A stretch of DNA of 64,000 nucleotides from Ampullaceana balthica (taxonomy: Eukaryota; Mollusca; Gastropoda; Lymnaeidae): the NCBI GenBank assembly GCA_944989445.1, contig CALYLW010000184.1, positions 616,455 through 680,454 on the forward strand. The letters are read 5' to 3'. A program made the position numbers and the translations under genes. The notes beneath the pieces are model-generated. The model had not been told where the DNA came from and made no database searches. It worked only from the letters and a program-made list of their open reading frames with translations. Positions within the stretch are counted from its first letter, which is position 1, and every line of letters begins with the position of its first letter. Shown here one piece after another: positions 24,901 through 36,900 of this stretch.

Positions 24901-27900
24901 TGTCAGTTCTAGGTAAGGTCTTATCATTCAACCAAATGTCACCTCTAGGCCAGATCTTATCATTCAACCAAATGTCATCTCTAGGCCAGATCTTATCATT
25001 CAACCAAATGTCACTTCTAGGCCAGATCTTATCATTCAACCAAATGTCACCTCAAGGCCAGATCTTATCATTCAAACAAATGTCACCTCTAGGCCAGATC
25101 TTATCATTCAACCAAATGTCACCTCTAGGTAAGGTCTTATCATTGTATCAAATACACTTCCCATTTTTAAAAAAAAACCAGATTTGTTTAAAATGCTTTT
25201 AATTAAAAAAAAGTATTTTCAACCACAATCTCCCCCTACGACAATTCCAAAATGTTATGGAAAGTTTTTCAAGAAAATAAAAATGTCATTCATCCAATTT
25301 TGGTTTTGAACAAATGACCAGACCAAGGTAGAGAAGTAGCGTACTTACTTAGGGAAGTAGCAAATGACCAGAGGAAGGTAGAGAAGTAGCAAATGACCAG
25401 ACGAAGGTAGAGAAGTAGAAAATGACGAGAGGAAGTTAGAGAAGTAGCGTACTTACTTAGGGAAGTAGCAGAAGGAGTTGATGACCTTGACCCAAGCCAT
25501 GTTGGAATACATGTCAAGGTTCTTCTGCTGACAGACCAGGAGCTGGGGGGTGCTGACTTTGGTGGGGTCAACTTCGCAGTCATCCGTTGACTGGATCATT
25601 TGACTGATGAAATCACCAAGCGTATCTTTCAGGTACTGGGGAAAGCAAACATAAAAAGTAAATATTTGGTTATGCTTTTTAGATTTTAAGAAATATATAA
25701 ATTTTTAAAAAACTTAACATTAACAAAAATCCATAAAACCCTCTAATCATAACATAGTTAGAGTACCACTGGTCTTTGGCATAAGAAAAAAAAATTACAA
25801 GGAAAAAAATCATTGTTTAATAATGTTCAAATAGAAATTTACAGATGATTTACCCTTGCGCGGGTGCGGCCTGCACAGGGTGGCACAATCACAAGGGGTG
25901 GTGACACCAAAGTATAAAATTAAGTATGTTCCCGTTATTTGGCACTGTCAGACTTGGAGGAGGTCTATGGGGTTATTAGCGAGGGGGTGACACCATGAGC
26001 TACCACCGTACTGGGTGAAGGCAACTCTAGTGACGCCTCTGCCTTTTGCTTAAAGATTGATGGCAGAACCCAAGCAAGTCAATTGTCAGATTTAACAGAC
26101 CCTGATTCCATTTAACAAGTGAGTGGGAGAATAGATCAAATGAAATCACATATGCTAAACGTTATTATACATTTCATGACCAGCAGATGATTATATAGAA
26201 TTTAAACATCATTTGATTGTTGTATACTTTGAGATAACCTGTCATGACAAGCAGCACTCTCTGACAGTATATTTGATAGTATATACCATACATATAGCAG
26301 ATAGTAGCCAGTGAAGCCCCTTGGATTTCACACCCACAGAGTGGTCAGTAAATAAAATATAGTCCCTAGAAAATGTTTCAGTGCCACAACCTCAAATGAC
26401 TAGCGACAGGTACAAATATTTACCTTCTCCCCAACTAGTTTCATGTAGGCCTCCATGGCTTTGGTGGCTATGCTGTTCCCTCTGAAGGTCAGGTGCTCAT
26501 CATCTGAGGACATCAAGTTCAATGTCATTAGCAACAGTTTCCTACTTAACAAGCAAACTATCTATCACAAGAATATATTGAATCGGTTCAGCTATCAAAG
26601 CTTATCTATAGCTTTATGTTAATAAATTTGAGACAACATTTGGGCATCACTGAAATAAGTTTTAATTAATAAAAAAGCAAAAACTAGCAATACAAAAAAA
26701 GTTACAACTTTCAAAAATGTAGCCAAAGAAAGTTTAAGCTAATGAAAACAGAGTATTAATGTAGAACAATAACATAGAAATGTTTAAAATTGTATATATT
26801 ATATATATAGTATATATATATATATATTATAGACTCATGAAAGTAATCAAGAGCTGTAGAAAGCTCGTGAGCATTGCGTCCTGACCTAGCCTTGAGATCT
26901 CCTCCATGACGATGTCAGACAGGAACTCGCACGCCTTGCTCTGCTTCTGCAGGATGTGGACGAGGCTGGTGGCGAAGTCTTCTTTCTCCCTGACCGCCAG
27001 CAGGGGTTCAAACATTTGGCACAGTTGTTTGTAGTCACTAGTTAAATACTGGAGAGACACGGGGACACAGATTGAGAACCAGTGTTTACAGCTATACAAT
27101 AAAACATGCATGTCTAATTACAACAAAAAAATAATAATCATAAATGAGTACAATCTTCTTATCTTATCTGTTACAGACACTCCTATACAGAAGATTATCT
27201 CATCTGTTACAGACACTCCTATACAGAAGATTATCTCATCTGTTACAGACACTCCTATACAGAAGATTATCTCATCTGTTACAGACACTCCTATACAGAA
27301 GATTATCTCATCTGTTACAGACACTCCTATACAGAAGATTATCTCATCTGTTACAGACACTCCTATACAGAAGATTATCTCATCTGTTACAGACACTCCT
27401 ATACAGAAGATTATCTCATCTGTTACAGACACTCCTAAACAGAAGATTATCTCATCTGTTACAGACACTCCTATACAGAAGATTATCTCATCTGTTACAG
27501 ACACTCCTATACAGAAGATTATCTCATCTGTTACAGACACTCCTATACAGAAGATTATCTCATCTGTTACAGACACTCCTATACAGAAGATTATCTCATC
27601 TGTTACAGACACTCCTATACAGAAGATTATCTCATCTGTTACAGACACTCCTATACAGAAGATTATCTCATCTGTTACAGACACTCCTATACAGAAGATT
27701 ATCTCATCTGTTACAGACACTCCTATACAGAAGATTATCTCATCTGTTACAGACACTCCTATACAGAAGATTATCTCATCTGTTACAGACACTCCTATAC
27801 AGAAGATTATCTCATCTGTTACAGACACTCCTATACAGAAGATTATCTCATCTGTTACAGACACTCCTATACAGAAGATTATCTCATCTGTTACAGACAC

Positions 27901-30900
27901 TCCTATACAGAAGATTATCTCATCTGTTACAGACACTCCTATACAGAAGATTATCTCATCTGTTACAGACACTCCTATACAGAAGATTATCTCATCTGTT
28001 ACAGACACTCCTATACAGAAGATTATCTCATCTGTTACAGACACTCCTATACAGAAGATTATCTCATCTGTTACAGACACTCCTATACAGAAGATTATCT
28101 CATCTGTTACAGACACTCCTATACAGAAGATTATCTCATCTGTTACAGACACTCCTATACAGAAGATTATCTCATCTGTTACAGACACTCCTATACAGAA
28201 GATTATCTCATCTGTTACAGACACTCCTATACAGAAGATTATCTCATCTGTTACAGACACTCCTATACAGAAGATTATCTCATCTGTTACAGACACTCCT
28301 ATACAGAAGATTATCTCATCTGTTACAGACACTCCTATACAGAAGATTATCTCAAAGAAAAATTTGACTTATTAAAATTTAATATAACTAAATAACATTT
28401 TGTAAGTTATTTAAAAATATTGCATAACTACTTTATATTTTAAGATGAATGTGATGATTGCAGCTAAAAGGCAGGGTGCGTACAAATTTAAGTCGTCCTG
28501 CAATGGAGGGGTACTATCAAGAATATTGGACAAACCTGAATGAAAGACTGATAAGCATCAAGTGGTAATATATTAACTGTCTGTCTCCGGGCTTTTAATC
28601 GAATGATGGGCAGCTCACTCTTGGTCTCCTTGCCAGCTTTGCCCACAGTCCCAGAACGGCAAGTCAACCTGGAAAAGACAGGGGGGGGGGAAGACAGGGG
28701 GGAAGGGCGGGGGAGGAAGTGAAACAAGGTCTGTCATTTAAATGTCAAAAGTCTGTCATTTAAATGTCAAAAGAATTTCATTTCACAAAAACAAATGCCA
28801 ATGTCCAATGAAGCAAAAATTAAAAAAATAATAGAAAATGAAATCACAAAACTTTATAAAATTTAAAAGCAGGCTTCCATTATTTTGCATCTGATCATGT
28901 AAAAAAAATATTATTTGTGTGCCGATGTGACTAATCAAATCTCAATTTAGAAAAGTGGGCATTGGGGAAGTAAAGAATTTGAGAGATATTTAGATTTTTA
29001 TGATATGAAAAGAGTTCAAAATTATTGTATCTTTTTTAGAGTGTGGCTTGGGGGAAAATGATGTATAAAAATTTTTTTAGAATGAAGTTGTTAGGAGTAG
29101 CTAGTAAGATATGATTAAAAGTTTTAAAACAATGAGTCCAGAGATTCTATGAAAGTTAGTTCTCAGGAGACAACGAAGCCAAGCTGCTCACCACTTCTCA
29201 AACAGCTGCCTGTTCTCTAGTTCTGATAGAGACAGATTGATGTAGCCTGGGGGAGAACAACAACATCAAGTTAATTAACAGAATATTGGTGGAGAAGATT
29301 TGATAAGTAAATCTACAATAAGTTAAAGTGTAATTAACAAGGTCTAGATACCATTACAGGCCAAATTAGGTCAGGGTTCACTTACACACAACTCTAAAAC
29401 AGGGTTCACTTACACACAACTCTAAAACAGGGTTCACTTACACACAACTCTAAAACAGGGTTCACTTACACACGACTCTAAAACAGGGTTCACTTACACA
29501 CAACTCTAAAACAGGGTTCACTTACACACAACTCTAAAACTATATGAAATCAATACATGTCATTGGTTTAAAAAATATTTTGAAGACAAAAGAACTAAAA
29601 GAAAAATCTTAAATTCATTGCACAAATAATGTACAGGAAGTAAATCAAGAATTCCATTTAAATATATTAAAAAAATAATAATAATACAATTTCCCATCTA
29701 ATTCAACTACATCCCAGAACTCACCAATTTACCACTCCTCCTCCCTCCCCAATTTTCCCTTAAAACGTGAGTAGATTGAAATTCCGTGACATGATCTCTT
29801 GCACTAACAAAACTCACCAACTAAGGTGTCTTTGTCTTTTTTCTTCTTCTTGTCTGCCTCTCTGTACAAGTTGACAGTGATGATGTCTACAAGGGGTAGA
29901 TTTCTGTGGAACAAAACAAACAACTTTACAGTAATACAATGCCATCCGTGGTCCCCAGCGTGATGACTAACTGCTAAGACTGGCAAACAATCAAACATGA
30001 AAATACTTTTCAGTTACACCAGAGCAGATACATCACAGGAGTTATAATAATCTTTCGGGTTTCATGACAAAATGACAAGGAGAAAAAAACGACCTTATCA
30101 CCTTGTTGTGAACTTGTCTAAGCTCAATAAATCTTGGTTTATTATTACCTCATGGAGTTGTGTACACACAGCAGACATTCCAAGACTACACAGCAGACAT
30201 TCCAAGACCACACAGCAGACATTCCAAGACCACACAGCAGACATTCCAAGACCACACAGCAGACATGCCAAGACCACACAGCAGACATGCCAAGACCACA
30301 CAGCAGACATTCCAAGACCACACAGCAGACATGCCAAGACCACACAGCAGACATGCCAAGACCACACAGCAGACATTCCAAGACCACACAGCAGACATTC
30401 CAAGACCACACAGCAGACATTCCAAGACCACACAGCAGAAATTCCAAGACCATACAGCAGAAATTCCAAGATTACACAGCAGACATTCCAAGATTACACA
30501 TCAGACATTCTTAGACCACAGAAGAGACATTCTTGAACTTACTTGAACTCAAAATGTTCCCCCCAGAACAGCATTTCTGTCATTGTTTTCACTGAAGTCT
30601 TGGCATAGATGGTACCATCAAGTAATATTTCACAGAAGAAACTGTAGGGAAAAATAAAACACAAGAAATAAAAAGCCTGGTTCAACAGGGGAATTACTAT
30701 TGAAATACTAACTGAAATAAACACTGTAAAAGTTGGGGGGACACAATGTTTATCCACAGGGAAAGGAGTTAACAGTTGTGCAAAAATAATCCAGTGTCAC
30801 CATGTATGTCTTAAAGCCGATTTAAGGATGTTTGATGTTTTTACATATGCTTCAGAAATGGGCTAAGAATACGGAAAATAAGGAAAAGAAGGGGCCAAAG

Positions 30901-33900
30901 ATTTTCAAAATTTCCCCAGATAAGTGTCATGATTGAGGATCAATGTTCCCTCTAAGGTACGTTGGTCCTTGTGCAAAGTACGAAAACTTGTGTGCAAAGT
31001 TGCACAATAATAATACGGGGCCCGATGGTCTATATGGTAGCGCACTGGACTATCGATGCGAGGCAGATCCCGAGTCGCGGGATCAAGCCCAGGTACTGGC
31101 AAGGCCCCTGGGGCATTGTGCTGGCCACACATTCCCCTGCTCGTTAGTGGTGGCTAAAAACTTGTGAACGCTACATCACTTGCCTCATAGTCCGTCATGG
31201 ACTGGAAAGGGGGTCATTTCATTTTTTAAAGTTGCACAGCATTCATTTTTTGTGCAATATTTTACAAAATTTGCTGCACGGTTATACTAAACTGCTGCGC
31301 AGCGTTTGTCAGATATCTGCACGGCTGCGCAGCTTAAATGGAACATTGGTGAGGATTATGGGTTAACTAACAAGTTGGAGATTAAGTAACCTATCATGGG
31401 TGAGGAATATGGTTTAACTAACACGTAGGAGATTAAGAAACCTATCATGGGTGAGGAATATGGTTTAGGACAGCAGTTCCACACCTGTGGGTCGCGACCC
31501 CCAAAGGGGTTAGCTTTGGGTATTCTGGGGGTCGCCAACTGTCGATTAGAAAAATATTCACTATAATGCAAATTTGCTCTATTTTGTAAAAAACTTTATT
31601 GAAAATGACTTATTTAAATTTCATGGGGGTCGCTGGTCACATGGCTTACATAACAAGGGGTCACCACACAAAAATGTTTGGGAACCACTGGGTTAGATTA
31701 TCATATTAAGTAACCTATTATTTACATTTTGTGAAAATACTGACGTAAGAAAGAGAATTTAAAAAAAAATTTAAAAAAGAAACCACAAATGTTAACTGGG
31801 TGACAAATTAATCTACATAATATTGTAGCAAGTTTGTTTTTCCATTTTCTAGAAAATACAGGTCGAGTTGGGGGGGGGGTAGGGAGAGTAACTGAAATTG
31901 TGTTTTAAGCTGCTTCTGACGGTTATAGTGTTTTTTTTAGGGGCTGCAGGGTGTGGGACACATTATCTTATCTGTTTACAGACGCTCCTTCTATACAGAA
32001 GATTATTGCGTCCTGCGATTTATCTCAAAATAAATTTTAAACATCAACGTCTTAATGTTTATCTCCCTTTAATAATTTCTGGATCACCTAAAAGTGTGTC
32101 CCAAGTGCACTAAGTGGGTTTAAAGCCCTTGCAAGTTTGAAATGTAAACAACAAAATGCTAAGTGCAGGCCTCGGTGTAACACGACGTCTGCTAATGTGC
32201 TGTGAGCCCGGGGTCTGTTATTGTTAGTAGTCAGAGACCAACCCGCTCCTGGGAGTCGGTAACAAGTCATAAACTGTCGACAAGTCAAGTAGACTTGGGG
32301 GCTCGTCAGGTCGAATGAGTATCTACCTAAAATAAACAAGGGCGAGCATCCGCCCGCAGCCGTACATCATTTTCATAGGTCGGTGTTAGGAGGGGGGTGG
32401 ATGCCCGTGGGGGGGGGGTCATGGCGGCAAGTGGGGAGGGAAAGGTATCATACACATCTGTTAAGTTCGTGGACATTGTAATGAGCAATTAACAAAGGAT
32501 TTGTTTAATATGCAAAATGGTTGTCAGGGTTTAATTCGAGCTTTCAGCCTGAGTTGCATTAAATTTGTTATTGCATTGACCAACACGACCATTGGTTAGA
32601 GCAGGGGTCGCCAAACTACGGCCCGCGGATCATAACCGGCCCGCGACTCCATTTCATACGGCTCGCCAAAGGTACTTGAATGATGAATGAGCTTGATAGA
32701 ACATAAGTTACACGAAACGTTTTCATAAAATTTAACTATTTAATTTAGAATATTAGATCATCACACGTACGGGGAAATCCCGGCTTCTTTATGTCTAAAA
32801 TAACTTTTGAATTATTTTATTTTATTTATTTTTGTGTGTGCGCAACACTCGGTCTAATGCAGGGCTCACCGAACATTTTTAGGGAATGTTGGATGAATGA
32901 CAAAATGAGCGCTCGTCGCCTAACCCTTCTAGACGATATGGCTAAGTTTAAGTTTATCCTTCCGTGTTAATCTTCCAGTCAGATACACCGACAGTTTTAT
33001 TCCACATCATTTCTTTGGCCATCCAAACTCTCGACAATCGCTCCATGTACCAATGCGGACATGCGTGCCGCGAGCAAGTTTCCAAACCTTGGATTATAAC
33101 TTTATGGACTCTTGCGAATGATACCACCCCCCACCCCCCGCACGACGGGCGGGTGAAGGCGATTGTCCAAACTAGACACAAGAGACGACAGTCATTGTTT
33201 ACAGTTCAACGGGACTCGGGACAAACACATTACCGGGATTCGCATGCTAAGTAAATAGATGACAACACAGCAAGATGACAACACAAACAATCGGCACTTC
33301 CTAAAGTGTTTTGGGAACAAACCTCGCGGGCCAGTGTTTCTACGGGATTACGAGACAAGGATTTGTCTTCGAACAAAAACAACAGTTCATTTTACAGCTC
33401 TAAAGTTCACGGCGTTGCTCTTATCTGGTCGTTACGTGGGAATTCCCGTTCCGCCAACCAAAAATAACCCTCACTGGTCGAGTGCGTAAGATGCCCCGTT
33501 GCCATGGTGTTTATAAACAAAACTCCACAGGAAGGGAAAGCGCTCTTCTTCAAATGTCAGTAATCTGCCGAGTGTGGTGGCACTTATGTTGGGGGATTCT
33601 ACAGCGGGTGTCTGGAAACCAGAACATGGTCGTGCGAAATTCTTTTGGGTGTATTCAGATAAAAGATTTTGTATAACTATTTTTTAAAACTTTGAGAATG
33701 AAACTAAATGCGTTACATGTAATTATAAACTTGAAATGCAAAATTTTCATACTAATAAATATTTGTATTTCTCCTATATTTATCTTGCGGTAATGAACTG
33801 AGAAATCAAGATTAAAATCACATTTACAATATAAGAAGTTTTTGCATTTCAATAATTTCAACATGTGGATGTTCAATCATGATTGTGCCAGTGAAAACTC

Positions 33901-36900
33901 TTCCCCGTCATTAATAAGTCTTCACATAGCTCAGTGGTTCTTGAACTGAGGTAAGGTCAAGGGTCCCCTGGTCGAAAATTGTAGGCTTTTACCTAAAGTT
34001 TCAAATGGTTGCTACCAACCGTGGGTTAATCGAATTCAATTCTTTCTAGACTTGAAATAGTGACTACTAAAATTTGAGAACCACTGGGATAGTGTAGCGC
34101 TTTCTCAGAAACAAGCAGCGTGTGAGTCTGAATTCTCCTACAGCAGATATCTCCAAACCATCTTCGTGCTTACTTGTAAAATGTGTATACATACCAGTGC
34201 ACGGGAAGAATTGATTGAAGGATATAACCCTCTTAAACTTTTCTCACCCCTGGTACTAGTAGCCCATGGCATTGTTTCCTTGCCGCCCCCTCCCCTAAGA
34301 AAGATGACATTTTCTTATTGTTGCTGGTTTATTTTTGATCTTGATTTGATCTTCTTTCTATATGGTAAATGTTCTAACTTACACATTAAAAATGACTCAC
34401 TTGCAGCAGACTATGAAGTAAATGCACGGTTTAGCTTCACTACTTGATATCAAGACAAGAAACCGAAAACAGATTTGAAAGACAAACGCTATTATTTCTA
34501 TTGGTGACTAGATGTCAACACAATTGAAGGCATGAGTTTTCGGTGGAAAATGTTTGGATAGTAACTGGCCTCAATTAAAAAATATTAGTATTATTATTAT
34601 TATTATTATTTTGTAAATGAGTTGTGTTTAAATTTTTTTTTAAATGCTCTTAGAGAACAGTTAAATCTCGCGTGAATCCACTTATTTCGTATAGGAAAAA
34701 AAAATCCACTTATTTCGAGACATCGAATGTTAAATATTGTTTGTCCATAAAATAACATCAATATGTTATACTTTTTTAAATTCATCTATGGGTTCGTTAA
34801 AATGAGGCGTCAATTGACACGTTAATGTGTTGACTTACCTACTGTGTACTTGCGTCATGCGGGTTGGAATAGTTCACCGCGTAAATTGATTTTGACATAA
34901 CATGAATTATAACAGCACTTTGATAACACATTTACCAATGAACTGACGCTCGCAAAGTATTTAATTAACATTTTCAGGTAACAATCGTTATCTGTCTTAG
35001 CGCCTTGGGGGTGTTTGGATTGCGGTTAGGACGACCAGTGGCAACAGCTACGTCCACAGCCCCATCGTCCTAACTCTGTGGTCGGTTTCGTTTCAAATAT
35101 AACCGATGAAAATGAAATGTTTCCGGAACGTCAAACCACTACAACTACCAGAAGCACTACTTCTGAAAGGGTTCGATCGAAGACCAAGGCGACAGTGATA
35201 TTTTGGACACATTTTGTATCGACTTCAGATTTTTTTGTCCCCTTTTTGGAGCGATATCACCGCTGCACACCTAGCGTGGTTTTTACGGCGCCACACCTAG
35301 CATCGCCTTTCCGCGGCAAATCGTATCCAAACGGATCTCTGGATGTGCTTATAACTGAAGGTGGGGGGGGGGAGGGGAGACAGAACAGCTGCGGCATGCA
35401 GCGCGAGGCACGTGCTATAATTTTATTTTAAAGCTGCCTGATAACGCTACAGTAGGGGCTCGTACCTGATAACGTAAATTAACGCCTCGAATAAATCGGC
35501 TGATATACAGGTTTGTAGTGACGTGTCTATGACGACATTATGTTGAAATATTATTTATAAATTTACGGGGCATTAGATTATAAATGCAATTGTTAGATTA
35601 TAGAAGACGTTATCGATGAGGCTAATTTAAGAAAAACAATTTATTGCAACCTTGGGCTTATACAAATAAAACAAATGCGAATGCATGTGCGTGCGTGAGT
35701 GTGTGTGTATGTGTGCGCGTGTGTGATAGAGGTGAAGGGCGGTATTTGTAGACGTATTCCTGTGCTCACCATATCGCAAATTATTGTGAAAATCCACTTC
35801 ACATAAAAGGAAATAACAACTTTCAAATCGCCATAAATCACTTGCAACATTGCGCCCCAAATAATATGGTGCGCATTCAGTCATCTAAGTGAGTCAGTCA
35901 TCTAAGTGAGTCAGTCATCGAAGTGACTCAGCCAAACTTAGTCATCATCTTAATCTTAAGTCGCTGGCAACTTGTGAAGCGATTCTAAACATCCCCCCTC
36001 CTCAAAACCCTTTTTCAACTATACTATGATTGACATAATGTAGACACATTTGTTACAGGCATTTCAATGTGCTGCAAGATTAAACTTGATTCGTTACAAC
36101 TTCAACACAAAAATTCAGGGAGCAAAAACTGGAACACTACAATGAGGAAATGACACATATACATAGCTCAGCTGTCTCTAGCCCAGTGGCTTGCCTGGAT
36201 CATTCAATAGTCTCCAATACAATTTGCAGTTCCTTGAGGGCCTCCGAGAGATCAGCAACTGAGGACCACTGATGTTTATTAAATAATTAAATAAAGTCTA
36301 TGATGTCTATGAATGCTTTGATGTGTGCTCATTAATTTGAGGATGTTGGGTTCATCAATGACGTAATCTCTGACATGGCGTGTTAGTGTTTGAAAATGAA
36401 TAAAGGCGTGGTAAACATATGTAGAAGTGGGTCGTCTCTTTGTGTGAGATTGTCGCCTGAACTAACGCATTTGTAAATATATTAAAAACATAGAGGTTTC
36501 AGTATGGAACAAATGTAAAAAGCATATGCATGAGCCTGGTAGGAGGCCGTTGAAATTGAATAATTTTGTTTCGTAGCGTACTGTCAGGCTCACGCAGATT
36601 TCTTTTTTTTTAAATTTAACATTCATTTCTACCCAGCCTGATTACATCCCCACCAGACTTAACTTTTCAATGTGGAGAGCGACTTGATTGTGTGACTCCC
36701 CCAGACACTGGGCTACGTGCTAACCCCAAGTGTTAGGCTTACGTCTTTCACTTGATGACATAAATTATAGCGACGCCCATCTTTAAGCCAAGGATCGCAA
36801 CTTTTGATTTCTTATTATTACCGAAAATGTTCACCTTACCATCGTGCCCTTCCGTTTAGTAAATCAACCAGACAGCTCGCATCCAGATAACAGACATGAC

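Noticed and set aside
21056..25202. Reading frames of 950 and 1348 codons as giant repeat proteins
   Set aside because: They lie antisense in an intron, overlap each other in two frames and consist only of the 36-bp repeat. Stop-free units of length divisible by three give such frames automatically.
27110..28375. Three overlapping frames of about 400 codons on both strands
   Set aside because: All are translations of one 36-bp satellite unit in intron 6. Openness on both strands at once is not expected of a gene.
31007..31110. Functional tRNA gene
   Set aside because: A and B boxes are present, but the head is followed by an unrelated tail, a T-run and target duplications, which marks a SINE.
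35078..35431. 117-codon + strand frame as a gene
   Set aside because: No recognisable domain, splice context or codon bias. It ends in a G-run region and looks like chance.
36185..36268. Small hAT element from CAGTGGC and GGACCACTG
   Set aside because: Only about six terminal bases match and no target duplication is seen.
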